DNA of 62,744 bases. Origin: JANRKN01 sp033763435 (GTDB taxonomy: Bacteria; Planctomycetota; Phycisphaerae; Phycisphaerales; UBA1924). Shown here one piece after another: positions 51,019-60,710 of the stretch. Position numbers and translations under genes: made by a program. Position 1 is the stretch's first letter. Each line of letters opens with the position of its first letter. Location: assembly GCA_033763435.1 (NCBI GenBank), contig JANRKN010000021.1, positions 1 through 62,744 on the forward strand, written 5' to 3'. The notes beneath the pieces are model-generated. The model was not told the DNA's origin, made no database searches, and saw only the letters and a program-made list of their open reading frames with translations.

Positions 51019-51534
51019 TCAGTCGCGGGCGTTGGCGCGCTCGAGCAGATCGGAGTAGCCCACCGCGATCGGCTCGCCGAGCACGGGGCCGAGTTTCTCG
51101 CGCAGCTCCGCGATCGCGCGGTGGCACGTCGGCACGGTGTGGTCTGGGCTGACCAGGGCTTCGAACTCGACGAAGTTGCCGAGCGTGTCGACCTCGTCGA
51201 GGTGGATCCGGACGTTGCCGAGCATGAACAGCTCGCGCGACTTGCGGACGGTGAGCCAAACGTGCATGGGCTCGGTGCCGAAGACCTCGCGGAAGCGGTC
51301 CTCGGAGTAGATCGTGAAATGGCTGAGCTTGGGCAGCAACCGATCGGCGCGTTCGTAGTGGATGTACTCGGTCGGTTCGCCCTCGCACTCCCGGCGCTTG
51401 AGCCGGCCGGTGGGGGTCTTGAAGTAGGTATCGGTCTGGTTCATGCGGACGATGAAGCGGGCGCCGAGCGACCGGACGATCGTCCGCGCCAGTGGCAGGT
51501 CCCGCAGCTCGGCCTTGAACTCGACGTTGTGCAT
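51019..51534 (-). CDS. CYTH-domain protein (class IV adenylate cyclase-like)
   Basis: A 171-aa protein of the CyaB/thiamine triphosphatase fold. It starts MHNVEFKAELRDL, a variant of the ExExK strand. Other strands are DTYFKTPTGRLKRRECEG, VWLTVRKSRELFML and NVRIHLDEVDTLGNFVEFEA in part, with charged R/K/E lining a tunnel. These proteins bind triphosphates and many act on inorganic triphosphate or cyclise ATP; the function here is open. It lies 22 nt downstream of ligA and may share its transcript. Confidence 0.85.
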   Translation of the reverse strand: MHNVEFKAELRDLPLARTIVRSLGARFIVRMNQTDTYFKTPTGRLKRRECEGEPTEYIHYERADRLLPKLSHFTIYSEDRFREVFGTEPMHVWLTVRKSRELFMLGNVRIHLDEVDTLGNFVEFEALVSPDHTVPTCHRAIAELREKLGPVLGEPIAVGYSDLLERANARD

Positions 51535-51556
51535 AGCTGCGAAGAGCGTACTCCGC

Positions 51557-53806
51557 TCAGGCCCCCGGCAGCTGGCCCGCGAGTTTGGCGAGCATCGTCG
51601 CCTCGTCCCAGACTGTGATGCCCAGCTCCCGCGCCTTCTCGAGCTTGGAGCCGGCCTTCTCGCCCGCGATCACCAGCGTGGTGTTCTTGGAGACCGACCC
51701 GGTGACCTTCGCGCCCAGCGTCTCGAGATGCCGCGAGAGTGCGTCGCGCTCGAAACGCTCGAGCGTGCCCGTGAGCACGACGGTCTGGCCGGCGAGCGGG
51801 CCGTCGGCCTTGCGCTCGGTCGGCGGCGCCCACTCGCGGCTGGTCATGTCGATCCCGAGCGCCACCAAGTCGGCGAAGGTCTTCTTCGCGCGGGCCGAGT
51901 GCAGGTATGCGTGCACCACCGGCGCCGAGTCTTTGCCCAGTCCAGTCTCGGGGCGGTCCTTCGGATCTTCGGGCAGGCCCAGCGCGGCGGCGCGGTCCTT
52001 GCTGAGCGCCTTGGGCATCAGCGCGTCCACGGGCGCGGCGAGCAGCGCGTCCAGATCCTTGAAGAGCCGCGCAAGCGAGCGCGCCGTCGACTCGCCGACG
52101 TGCCGGATGCCCATGCCCGAGAGCAGCCGCGCAAGGCCCCGTGACCGCGCGGCCTCGATCCCCGCCAGCAGGTTCGCAACCTTCTTCTCACCCATGCCGG
52201 GCAGCTCGGCGAGTTTCTCGGCATGCTCGTGGAGCCTGAAGATGTCGGCGAATGAGCTCAAGGGCAGGCCGTGCTCGCGGAGCAGGTCGATCGTTTTCTC
52301 GCCCAAGCCCTCAATGTCCATCTGTCGCCGGCCCGCGAACCAGATAAGTTTTTCGCGCACCTGCGCGGGGCACTCGGGGTTGATGCAGCGCCGGGAAGTT
52401 TCGAGCGTGGGTTCGTCGACGCTCTCGGGCGGGTCGGGCTCGAGCTCGCCCTCGCACTCCGGGCACCGCGTGGGGGGGAGAACTTTCTTGGCGCCCGCGG
52501 GGCGCTTGTCGAGCGCGATGCCGACGACCTGAGGGATGATCTCGCCGGCCTTTTCGACGAAGACCGTGTCGCCCACGCACAGGTGCGCGGTTTCGCCCGC
52601 GGGATCGTCGGGGTTGATCGGGAGCTGGCGCAGGCGCCCGTAGTTGTGCAGCGTCGCGTGCTGGACGGTGGTGCCCGCGAGGAGGACGGGCTCCATGACT
52701 GCGCGGGGCGTGACCTTGCCGGTCTTGCCGACCTGATGCTCAACGCGGATCAAGGTCGTGCGGGCGCGCTCGGCGGGGTACTTGAAGGCGATGATCCACC
52801 GCGGGCTCTTGGCGGTGGTGCCCAGCGCCTGCTGCTGCGCGAATCGATCAACGCGCACGACCATGCCGTCGGTCGCGTAATCGAGGCTCGTGCGCTTCTC
52901 GGCGAACTCCGCGATAAACCGCTCGATCTCCGCGAGCGACTCTGCGCGCAGCGTGTGCGGATTCGTCGGCAGTCCCAGCGCTTGGCAGGCACGCAAAAAC
53001 TCCGAGTGCGACTCGGGCCCGCCCTGCCAGCCCGCGATCTCCCCTCGCCCGTGGACGCAGAACCTCAGCCCGCGCTCCGCGGCCACTTTGGGGTCAAGGT
53101 TCTTCAGCGTGCCCGCCGTGGCGTTGCGCGGGTTCATGAAGAGGTCCTCGCCGGCGCGTTCGCGGGCTTGGTTCAGACGCTCGAACTCGCGGGTGGGCAT
53201 GTAGACCTCGCCGCGGACTTCGAGCACGTCGGGGATGTGGGCCGATCGCGCGCCGCGGGGCTCGAGCTTCATGGGCAGCGAGCGGATGGTGCGTGCGGCA
53301 TGGGAGACATCGTCGCCCGAGACGCCGTCGCCGCGCGTGAGGGCGTGGACGAACTGGCCTTTCTCGTAGCGGACGCTGAGGGCGACGCCGTCGATCTTCG
53401 GGTCGGCGTGCAGGGGGATGGACTCGGCGAAGAGGCCGCCCTCGCTGGCGAGGCCCTTGCGCACCCGGCGGAACCACGCGCGGACGCTCTGCTCGCTGGC
53501 GGACTCTTCGTCGCTCCCGATCTCGTACGCGTTGTCGATCGAGAGCATCGGCGCACGGTGCTTGACGTTGGTAAAGCCCGTGATCGGCGCGAGGTCGCTG
53601 CCCACCCGGCGCGTGGGCGAGCTGGGGTCGGCTAGCTCGGGGAACGCGGGCTCCAGCTCGGCTTCGAGCCGCGCAAGCTCGTGGAGCAGGCGGTCAAACT
53701 CCACGTCCGACATGGTCGGCGCGTGGTCGACGTAATACGCCCGGTTGGCCTCGGTGAGCACCCGGCGGAGCTCGAGCAGTCGCTGTCGCTGGTCGGCGGC
53801 GGTCAT
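51557..53806 (-). CDS. ligA: NAD-dependent DNA ligase LigA
   Basis: LigA seals nicks in replication and repair using NAD. The 749-aa protein has the Ia domain (RRVLTEANRAYYVDHAPTMS), the adenylation lysine Lys137 in DPKIDGVALSVRYE, the motifs LEVRGEV, NPRNATAGTLKN and TDGMVVRVD, the OB fold, the zinc site CPECEGEL...CINPECPAQ, the HhH repeats (LPGMGEKKVANLLAGI) and the BRCT domain (GQTVVLTGTLERFERDAL). It is somewhat longer than E. coli LigA, mostly from inserts before the adenylation motif and before BRCT. Confidence 0.97.
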   Translation of the reverse strand: MTAADQRQRLLELRRVLTEANRAYYVDHAPTMSDVEFDRLLHELARLEAELEPAFPELADPSSPTRRVGSDLAPITGFTNVKHRAPMLSIDNAYEIGSDEESASEQSVRAWFRRVRKGLASEGGLFAESIPLHADPKIDGVALSVRYEKGQFVHALTRGDGVSGDDVSHAARTIRSLPMKLEPRGARSAHIPDVLEVRGEVYMPTREFERLNQARERAGEDLFMNPRNATAGTLKNLDPKVAAERGLRFCVHGRGEIAGWQGGPESHSEFLRACQALGLPTNPHTLRAESLAEIERFIAEFAEKRTSLDYATDGMVVRVDRFAQQQALGTTAKSPRWIIAFKYPAERARTTLIRVEHQVGKTGKVTPRAVMEPVLLAGTTVQHATLHNYGRLRQLPINPDDPAGETAHLCVGDTVFVEKAGEIIPQVVGIALDKRPAGAKKVLPPTRCPECEGELEPDPPESVDEPTLETSRRCINPECPAQVREKLIWFAGRRQMDIEGLGEKTIDLLREHGLPLSSFADIFRLHEHAEKLAELPGMGEKKVANLLAGIEAARSRGLARLLSGMGIRHVGESTARSLARLFKDLDALLAAPVDALMPKALSKDRAAALGLPEDPKDRPETGLGKDSAPVVHAYLHSARAKKTFADLVALGIDMTSREWAPPTERKADGPLAGQTVVLTGTLERFERDALSRHLETLGAKVTGSVSKNTTLVIAGEKAGSKLEKARELGITVWDEATMLAKLAGQLPGA

Positions 53807-53911
53807 GCGGACATCGTACTGTCGGGCAAGCGGATCGGCTGAAACCGTCGCCCGCCTTCGGCGAACAACGTCGCCAGTCGATCAGCCCAACGAGCCGCCA
53901 GAGGAGCCCCT

Positions 53912-54967
53912 ATGAGCCAGCCTGTGAACAACGACACCGCGCCCGCCTCGACCATCCCGCCCGCCGAGAGGCCCTCGGTCGCGGCGATCTGCGTGCTCGC
54001 GGCGCTGGCCGACGGGTCCGCGGGCGAGCGCGAGCGCGCGGAGCTTCGCACGATCATCGCGGGGCTCGACGATGGCTCCGGGCAGGTGCGCGGCGTGTTC
54101 GAGCGCGTCTCGCTGGGGGAGATCGACACCGCGCGTGCCGCGGCCGGGCTTGCTAGCGATTCCTCGCGCCGGATCGCGTACGAAATGGCCGTGAGCCTCT
54201 GTGACGCCGACGGCGTCTCGTCGCCCGCGGAGAAGCAGTTTCTCGAGTCGCTCGCGCGTTCGCTGAACCTGCCCGTGCAGCACGCCCTGGCCGCGCGCCA
54301 GCAGGCCGACGAACTCGTCACGCTCGACCTTGCGCCCGTCGCGACCGGTGCGGCGGTGGTGGGGGCCGGAGCGGGCGCGGCAGCGGTCGGGGCCGCGGTG
54401 GGGGCGGTGGGGGCGGCGGTCTCTTCCGCGGCCGACGAGGCACGCGTGAAGGAGATCGACGCGAGCGTGATGAAGTACTCGATTCTGACCGCCGCGCTGG
54501 AACTCCTTCCGCAGAGCCTCGCGACGACCGCGATCATCCCGCTGCAGATGAAGATGACCTACGAGATCGGCAAGCGCTACGGCTACTCGCTCGACCGCGG
54601 GCACATCACCGACTTCCTCGCGACCGTCGGCGTCGGCGCGACGGGCCAGGTGCTCGAGGGCCTCGCGCGCAAGTTCCTGGGCGGGCTCGCGAGGCAGGTC
54701 GGCGGCTCGGTGCTCGGTGGGCTCGCGGGCACGCTCGTCCGCGGCGCAACCGGGCCCGCGCTCACGTTCGCGACCACTTACGCGCTCGGGCAGGCGGCGC
54801 GCGCGTACTACGCGGGCGGGCGCAAGTTCTCGGCTGTGGACTTGCGGACGATGTTCGCGCGCGAAGCTGACCGGGCCAAGGACGTGTACGAGCGGGTGAG
54901 GCCGCAGGTCGAACAGCAGGCACGCAGCGTCAACGTCAGTAACCTGCTGCAGGCGGTGCGGGGGTGA
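53912..54967 (+). CDS. TerB-like and DUF697 membrane-associated protein
   Basis: A 351-aa protein. The first 140 residues are helical and TerB-like: AAICVLAALADGSAGERERA, IAYEMAVSLCDADGVSSPAE and KQFLESLARSLNL, with the DG-x-x-x-x-E acidic loops. An Ala/Gly/Val-rich hydrophobic hairpin follows at about 150-175. Then comes a DUF697-like part: AIIPLQMKMTYEIGKRYGYS, ITDFLATVGVGATGQVLEGL and FATTYALGQAARAYYAGG. DUF697 proteins occur with GTPases, but none is adjacent. It is convergent with asnB. Confidence 0.75.
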   Translation: MSQPVNNDTAPASTIPPAERPSVAAICVLAALADGSAGERERAELRTIIAGLDDGSGQVRGVFERVSLGEIDTARAAAGLASDSSRRIAYEMAVSLCDADGVSSPAEKQFLESLARSLNLPVQHALAARQQADELVTLDLAPVATGAAVVGAGAGAAAVGAAVGAVGAAVSSAADEARVKEIDASVMKYSILTAALELLPQSLATTAIIPLQMKMTYEIGKRYGYSLDRGHITDFLATVGVGATGQVLEGLARKFLGGLARQVGGSVLGGLAGTLVRGATGPALTFATTYALGQAARAYYAGGRKFSAVDLRTMFAREADRAKDVYERVRPQVEQQARSVNVSNLLQAVRG

Positions 54968-55003
54968 GCAGGATCAACCCCACCAGCCTCAACACCACCA
55001 GCC

Positions 55004-56803
55004 TTATCCCCACCAGCGCTGGCCCCACAGCGCGACGTTGATCATGGGCCAGGCGAGCTGCCAGAGTTTCTCGGGCTGCTGCGCGACCGTGACGCACGCG
55101 GCGTCGGTGAAGATCTCCCGCGCGAATCGGCTCTCCAGCGCGCTCGCATGCGCCCCCGCCCACTGCGCGAACGGCAGCGGAAAGCTCGCCTTCGGGCGCG
55201 CCAGCACGTCCGTCGGTACCTCGCCCGCGAACGCGTCGCGTAGCGCCAGCTTGGTTCGCGCGGATGGTTCGAGCCCCTCGGCGGGCGCGCGATACTTGCG
55301 CGACATCGGCAGCGCGCGCGCGTGCGCCGCGACGTGCGCGTCGGCCAGAGGCGTGCGCCCCTCGACGCCCGCGGCCATCGTCGACTGATCGAGCCGCAGC
55401 AGCAGCCCGTGCAGGTTCACCGCTTCCTGATACGCCAGGTGCGCCTCCAGCCCGCGCACGCCCTGCGCCTCGAGCGATTCAAAGCGCGCGGTCGCGCGGT
55501 CGATCAGCCACGCGTCGCCCTCGGTCGCGCGCGCCAGCAGCGGCGAGAGCACCGCGGCCTTGGCCTCGCGCGGGATCCACGCGTTGGCGTCGATCTGATG
55601 CAGCGCGCGCTCGTGGGCCGTGCGAACACCCCCGGCTTCAAATGCCGCGGAGTTGTCCAGCGCGCTGTGATAGCCCGCGAAGAGTTCGTCGGCGCCCTCG
55701 CCGCTGAGCGTCACGACCTGCCCGTCCGCGCGAAGGCGCTTGGCGACCTCGTGGATCGCGACCTCGTTGGGCGTCGAGAGCGGCTGGCCGTGCGAGGCGA
55801 TCAGCGCGGGCCAGCGCTCGGCGAACAGCTCGCGCGTCACGGGCGCCTCGCGATGGCGCGTGCCCAGGTGTGACGCCACGCGGCGGGCGTAGTCAAAGTC
55901 ATCCTCGCCCGCGGGTGACGGCGCGCCCGCGCAGTACGACCACAGCTCAGGCAGTTCCTTCTTTGCGAGCGTCGCGACGATCGTTGAATCCAGCCCGCCC
56001 GAGAGCAACGTGCACAGCGGGACGTCCGACCGCAGATGCCGGCGCACGCTGTCGGCGATCACGTCGCGCGTCGATGCGCGCGGGTCACTCACCGGGCACG
56101 GCACCGCGACCACGCGCGGCGACGGGCGCCCGGCGCGCAGGTCGAACTCCAGCGCGGCGCCGGGCTCGAGGATTCGTACGCCCTCAAACAGCGTCCGGTC
56201 GGCCGTCGTCGTGCGGATCGTCGTGAGGTACGCGCTCAGCCCGAGCGGATCGGGGCGCGCGCTCACGCCCGGGTGCGCGAGCACGGCGTGAATCTCGCTT
56301 GCGAACACCAGCTCGCCCGCGGGTGTGATGGTCCAGTAGAGAGGCTTGATGCCCAGCGGATCGCGCGCGAGCAACAGGCGCTGCTCGCGCAGGTCGAGCG
56401 CGGCGAGTGCATACATGCCGCGCAGGCGCGGGAGCGCGCGCGTCCAGTCCCGCGCGAGCAGCTCGGCGAGGGTTTCGGTGTCGCTGGAGCCGCGGAAGGT
56501 CGGGGGCGCGTCCGAGGTGAGCAGGCTCAGGCGCAGCTCGGCGTCGTGGTAGAGCTCGCCGTTGTAAACGAGCGCGAGCGTGCCGCTGGCCGAGAGCATG
56601 GGCTGTGCGCCGGTGGGCGAGGGATCGATGACGCTCAGCCGGCGGTGTCCGAAGCGGACGACGCACGCGTCCGCGCGGTGTTCCCACGAGCCGGCGCCGT
56701 CGGGCCCGCGGTGGGCGAGGCGATCGCGCAGGGCATCGAAGGCCACGGCATCCACCGCGGGTTCACGCCCTGAGCATGTCGCGACGCCGACGATCCCGCA
56801 CAT
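55004..56803 (-). CDS. asnB: Asparagine synthase (glutamine-hydrolysing)
   Basis: A 599-aa enzyme. The start at 56803 puts Cys second (MCGIVGVA), which must be the N terminus of the glutaminase domain after Met removal. Motifs: HRGPDGAGSWEH, VYNGELYHDAELR, LLLARDPLGIKPLYW; the synthetase domain has the P-loop LLSGGLDST and LSGEGADELFAGY. Asparagine or a related amide is the product. Members of this family also act in surface-glycan or peptide synthesis. The C-terminal half is full length. Confidence 0.93.
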   Translation of the reverse strand: MCGIVGVATCSGREPAVDAVAFDALRDRLAHRGPDGAGSWEHRADACVVRFGHRRLSVIDPSPTGAQPMLSASGTLALVYNGELYHDAELRLSLLTSDAPPTFRGSSDTETLAELLARDWTRALPRLRGMYALAALDLREQRLLLARDPLGIKPLYWTITPAGELVFASEIHAVLAHPGVSARPDPLGLSAYLTTIRTTTADRTLFEGVRILEPGAALEFDLRAGRPSPRVVAVPCPVSDPRASTRDVIADSVRRHLRSDVPLCTLLSGGLDSTIVATLAKKELPELWSYCAGAPSPAGEDDFDYARRVASHLGTRHREAPVTRELFAERWPALIASHGQPLSTPNEVAIHEVAKRLRADGQVVTLSGEGADELFAGYHSALDNSAAFEAGGVRTAHERALHQIDANAWIPREAKAAVLSPLLARATEGDAWLIDRATARFESLEAQGVRGLEAHLAYQEAVNLHGLLLRLDQSTMAAGVEGRTPLADAHVAAHARALPMSRKYRAPAEGLEPSARTKLALRDAFAGEVPTDVLARPKASFPLPFAQWAGAHASALESRFAREIFTDAACVTVAQQPEKLWQLAWPMINVALWGQRWWG

Positions 56804-56839
56804 GGTGCAGGGCATCGGCGTTCGGCGTCGGCCGCGGCG

Positions 56840-56872
56840 AAAAAAAGCCCCGCGAGCCGGGGCGCGCGGGGC
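56840..56872 (-). terminator. Intrinsic terminator of the M42 peptidase gene
   Basis: On the minus strand GCCCCGCG (56872-56865) and CGCGGGGC (56854-56847) form an 8-bp stem, followed by seven T residues. It lies 38 nt past the stop at 56910. Confidence 0.9.
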
Positions 56873-56909
56873 GGTGGGTGACGGGAATGAACGCTGTGCG
56901 TGGCTGCGG

Positions 56910-58001
56910 TCAGACCGAGGCGAGGTACGCGGCGAGGATGTCCCTTGCAGCGCCCAGGTCCTTCTTGTCGATCATCTCGGTGACGGTGTGGATGTAGCGC
57001 GTGCCGACGACGATGCCGACCGCGCGCGCGCCCGCCGCGGCCTGCTGCGCCGCCGCTCCGTCCTGCCCGCCCGCGGCGAGGATCGTGCGCTGGTACGGGA
57101 TCTTGTTCTTGATCGCCAGCTGCTCGATCTCCGCGACGAGCTTGTGATCGGAGATGAACGACGAATCCTTGATGTGCAGCCCGAAGCCCTGCCCGTGCTT
57201 GGTCACCGACTCTTCGTCCGGAACGCCCGGCGTGTCGCACGCGAGCGTCACGTCGATGCCCAGGCCAATGTCCGGGAGCACGGCGTGGCTGGCGGTCTTC
57301 GCGCCGCGCAGGCCGACTTCTTCCTGCGTCGTGAACGCAACGACGACCTCGCAGTGGTGCCCGGCCTTGTTCGCCGCGAGGGCGCGGACGCTCTCGATGC
57401 CCAGCCAGCAGGCGACGCGGTTGTCGAGGGCCTTGGAGACGAACTTGTCGCCGACCTCGATCGCCGGCTCGTGCATCACGACGTAGTCGCCGACCTTGAC
57501 CTTCTTCTTGACCTTGTCGGCGGGGAGGCCGATGTCGACGAAGAACTCCTTGACCTCGGGCACCTTCTCGCGGTCCTTGGGGCCCGAGATGTGGATGGGC
57601 CGGCCGCCGGGGTTCATGACGCCCTGCAGGTCGCCAGAGTCGGTGCAGACGAGCACGCGGCGCGAGAACAGGTTGCGCGTGTCAAAGCCGCCCGCGTTGT
57701 TCATCCACAGGAAGCCCTTGCTGTCGATGCTCGAGACGTAGAAGCCGATCTCGTCCATGTGGCACAGCAGCATCACGCGCGTGGGGCGGGTGCCGGCCTT
57801 GGGCTTCTTCGCGCCCTTGCCCGCGCGCGGGCGGCGCGTGCAGATCAGCGAGCCCATCGCGTCCACGCGGATCTCGTCGAAGAGGCCTTCGGGCGACGCG
57901 GGGCCGATTTCCTGTTCGATCAGCGCGCGGACGCGCTCTTCGCGGCCCGGCACGCCGGGGGTTTCGCACAGACGCTTGAGCAGGTCGAGGTTCAACGCCA
58001 C
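56910..58001 (-). CDS. M42-family metallopeptidase
   Basis: A 363-aa aminopeptidase of the M42 (glutamyl aminopeptidase/FrvX/TET) family. The start is GTG 58001, with AAGGAG 6 nt upstream, giving VALNLDLLKRLCETPGVPGR. The two-metal site is visible: CHMDEIGFYV (His), SKALDNRVACW (Asp), FTTQEEVGLRGAK (Glu-Glu), IDVTLACDTPG (Asp) and TRYIHTVTEM (His). It is a cytoplasmic peptidase that probably forms a dodecamer. It also could be an endoglucanase-like M42 in older naming. It is followed by a strong terminator. Confidence 0.93.
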   Translation of the reverse strand: MALNLDLLKRLCETPGVPGREERVRALIEQEIGPASPEGLFDEIRVDAMGSLICTRRPRAGKGAKKPKAGTRPTRVMLLCHMDEIGFYVSSIDSKGFLWMNNAGGFDTRNLFSRRVLVCTDSGDLQGVMNPGGRPIHISGPKDREKVPEVKEFFVDIGLPADKVKKKVKVGDYVVMHEPAIEVGDKFVSKALDNRVACWLGIESVRALAANKAGHHCEVVVAFTTQEEVGLRGAKTASHAVLPDIGLGIDVTLACDTPGVPDEESVTKHGQGFGLHIKDSSFISDHKLVAEIEQLAIKNKIPYQRTILAAGGQDGAAAQQAAAGARAVGIVVGTRYIHTVTEMIDKKDLGAARDILAAYLASV

Positions 58002-58127
58002 GGGGAACTCCTTCGTTGAAAGATGCCCCTGAGTGTACCGATCCGCACGCGCTGGCGGAAGTCCGCGCTCGACCCAAGCGCGACCGCACAAAACCGAACC
58101 GGCGCTGAACGCGATCTACCATCGCGC

Positions 58128-59480
58128 ATGGCCTATCCGAGCCCGATTGCCCAACTCCACGCCCGCGCCGAGGCGCCCATGCTGCCCTACGGACCCGCGC
58201 AGCCCGCCGGGCCAGCCCAGCCCGCCGAGCAAGCACCGGTCTCGGGCCCGTCGCCCGCGCAGGTGCAGATCCCCGCGGGCTACGACGAGATCGAGCTCGA
58301 GTACGCCTCGCTCCGCAAGCACTGCGTGCTGCTCGAGGGCGTGCACCGCGGCGTGCTCGAACTCACAGGCCCCGATCGGCTCGATTTCCTGCACCGCATG
58401 CTCACACAGGAGCTCCGGGGCAGCAAAGACCCTGCTTCGCACGCGCTGCGCCCCTGGCGCTGGGTGCGTTCGTTCTGGCTCAATCGCAAGGGACGCATCG
58501 ACGCCGACCTGCGGGTGCTCGCGCTGCCCGACCGGGTGCTGCTCGAGGCCGACGTGTACGCCGCGGCGCGGACTGAGAAGACCCTCGGCGCGTACATCAT
58601 CACCGAGGACTGCGCGCTGCGCGACCTCACGCAGTCGACGCACCGCTTCAGCCTCCACGGGCCGACGGCGATCGCGCTGCTGCTGGCGCTGCGCGAGGCT
58701 GACCAAGCCGCGTCCGACGCGCCAGACCTCGCCTCGCTCGCTGAGGGCGATGTCACGCGGCTCAGGCTCGCCGGGCACGAGGTCACCGTGCTGCGTGACG
58801 ATTCCGCGGGCGAGATCGGACTCGAACTGATCGTCCCGGCCGTGGGCGCGCGGGCGGTGTTCGAGCTTCTGCTCACCGCGGCGCACTCGCCCGACGAGCA
58901 CCAGCACGGCGCTCCGTCTTCGGACGACCTCGCCTCGCGTGTGCGCCTTCGCCCCGCCGGGTGGTTTGCGTACAACATCGCGCGGCTCGAGGCGGGCACG
59001 CCCCTCTACAACATCGATTTCGGGCCCGACTCACTCCCCGCCGAGACGGGGCTGCTGCACTCGCGCGTGAGCTTCACGAAGGGCTGCTACCTCGGACAGG
59101 AGATCGTTGCGCGGATGCACGCGCGGGGGCATCCCAAGCTCACGCTGGTCCCGATCCGCATGCAGCGGGACGAGGTCGTCTCGAACGCCGACCCCGCGCT
59201 GAAGGCCGCGGCGGAGCAGGCGCTGGGCGAGGCCGAGGTGCCCACGATTCTCCAGCCCGAGACCGGCTCGGCGGTGTTCGCGGTGAATGCCGACGGCACG
59301 CCGGGCGAGGCGGTCGGGCAGGTCACGAGCAGCACCCTCGCGCCCATGCTGGGCTCGGCGCCGATCGCACTCGCGATGGTCAAGTTCCAGCACGCCAAGC
59401 CCGGCCCGGTGCTCGTGAGCGCCGAGAGCCGGCTCGTGCCGGGCGAGATCAGGCCCGAGCTCCGGTTCTGGTCGAGGTAG
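58128..59480 (+). CDS. YgfZ/GcvT-like folate-binding protein
   Basis: A 450-aa protein of the YgfZ (IBA57) family, which helps assemble or repair some iron-sulfur enzymes with folate. The family motif K-G-C-Y-x-G-Q-E is present as FTKGCYLGQEIVARMHARG. The N-terminal part has LLEGVHRGVLELTGPDRLDF and FLHRMLTQELRG. The first 45 residues are a Pro/Ala-rich extension. The C-terminal part ends in a GcvT-like beta barrel. ATG 58128 is the start, 126 nt from the divergent M42 gene. Confidence 0.88.
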   Translation: MAYPSPIAQLHARAEAPMLPYGPAQPAGPAQPAEQAPVSGPSPAQVQIPAGYDEIELEYASLRKHCVLLEGVHRGVLELTGPDRLDFLHRMLTQELRGSKDPASHALRPWRWVRSFWLNRKGRIDADLRVLALPDRVLLEADVYAAARTEKTLGAYIITEDCALRDLTQSTHRFSLHGPTAIALLLALREADQAASDAPDLASLAEGDVTRLRLAGHEVTVLRDDSAGEIGLELIVPAVGARAVFELLLTAAHSPDEHQHGAPSSDDLASRVRLRPAGWFAYNIARLEAGTPLYNIDFGPDSLPAETGLLHSRVSFTKGCYLGQEIVARMHARGHPKLTLVPIRMQRDEVVSNADPALKAAAEQALGEAEVPTILQPETGSAVFAVNADGTPGEAVGQVTSSTLAPMLGSAPIALAMVKFQHAKPGPVLVSAESRLVPGEIRPELRFWSR

Positions 59481-59503
59481 TTCTGGTCGAGGTGATCGGC
59501 CTC

Positions 59504-60676
59504 TCAGCGCGCGCGGCGGTAGACCAGCTCGACGTCCGGCCCCACGCGCTTGGACCACAGCAGGCGCATCGCGCGCCCCATGCTCAGCGTGCTCGCGACG
59601 CGCCCGGTCGCGACGCTCCGCGCCGCCTCATCGCCCAGCACCAGCGGCGCGACGTACACCACGGCCTCATCGACCAGGTCCTGCTCGAACATCGCGCCCA
59701 TCAGCCCGCTGCCAGCCTCGACGAGCACCGTCGACACGCCGTGCTTCTCCGCGAGCGTGCGCAGCGCGACGGTCAGGTCCAGGTGCGAGCGCGTGGGCGT
59801 GATGCCCAGCACCTCAACGCCCGCCTCGCCCAGCGCCCACCGCTTCTGCGCGGTGATCTCCGCGCGCGCGATCGAGGGATCGCAGAAGACCGTCGCGGGC
59901 GTCTCTCTGGCGCTGCGGACGATCGCGCAGTCGAGCGGGATGCTCAGCTCGGTGTCGAGCACGACGCGACGGGCCACGCGCCGGACGCGCCGAACGTCGC
60001 GCGCGGTCAGCAGCGGGTCGTCGGCCAGGATCGTGCCCATACCGGTCAGCACCGCGTCCACGCGCCCGCGGAGTCGGTGCACGCGCCGACGCGCCATTGG
60101 GCCTGAGATCCACTTGCTTTCGCCCGTGCGCGTCGCGATGCGCCCGTCGATCGTCTGCGCCCACTTGACGATGACCCAGGGCAGGCCGGTCGCCAGGCGC
60201 TTGGCAAAGGGCTCGATCAGCGATTCGGCCAGCGCCGAGCGCGCGCCCAGGTCGGGCGCAAAGTAGACCTCGAGCCCGCGCGCGCGGAGTCGGTCCGCGC
60301 CGCCGGCCTTGGGCGGATTGGGATCGCGCGTGGCGTAGACGACCCGCGCCGCGCCCGCTTCCAGCAGCGCATCGACGCACGCGGGCTGCTTGCCCTGCGC
60401 GTTGCAGGGTTCGAGCGTGACGTACGCGGTGCAGCCCCGGGGGTCGATCCCGCGCGTGCGGCAGTCGGCCAGCGCCTCGCGCTCGGCGTGCAGCCCGCCG
60501 AACACTCGGTGGTGCCCCAGCCCGATGATCGCCTCGTCGCCGCCCGTGCGCGTGAGCACGCAGCCCACGAGCGGGTTGGGCTCGACGTTCCCCGCGGCCC
60601 GCAGCGCAAGCCTTGCGGCAAGGTCGAGCATCGCGCGGGCGCGGAAAGCCGGGGGCGGGCCGAGACGGTTGGTCAT
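59504..60676 (-). CDS. ribD: Bifunctional riboflavin biosynthesis protein RibD
   Basis: RibD deaminates then reduces a pyrimidine intermediate of riboflavin synthesis. The start at ATG 60676 (MTNRLGPPPAF) is preferred; an ATG 6 codons upstream exists. The deaminase domain has GNVEPNPLVGCV, the zinc site HAERE (His63, Glu65), LEPCNAQGKQPACVDAL (Cys91, Cys100), where NAQGKQ replaces the usual SHYGRT. The reductase domain has WVIVKWAQTIDGRIA, WISGPMARRRVHRLR, VDAVLTGMGTILADDPLLTA in part and VLVEAGSGLMGA. The rest of the rib pathway is not here. Confidence 0.95.
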   Translation of the reverse strand: MTNRLGPPPAFRARAMLDLAARLALRAAGNVEPNPLVGCVLTRTGGDEAIIGLGHHRVFGGLHAEREALADCRTRGIDPRGCTAYVTLEPCNAQGKQPACVDALLEAGAARVVYATRDPNPPKAGGADRLRARGLEVYFAPDLGARSALAESLIEPFAKRLATGLPWVIVKWAQTIDGRIATRTGESKWISGPMARRRVHRLRGRVDAVLTGMGTILADDPLLTARDVRRVRRVARRVVLDTELSIPLDCAIVRSARETPATVFCDPSIARAEITAQKRWALGEAGVEVLGITPTRSHLDLTVALRTLAEKHGVSTVLVEAGSGLMGAMFEQDLVDEAVVYVAPLVLGDEAARSVATGRVASTLSMGRAMRLLWSKRVGPDVELVYRRAR

Positions 60677-60710
60677 GCGTGGGTGCTCACTCATTCTCCG
60701 GGCGCAGTCC

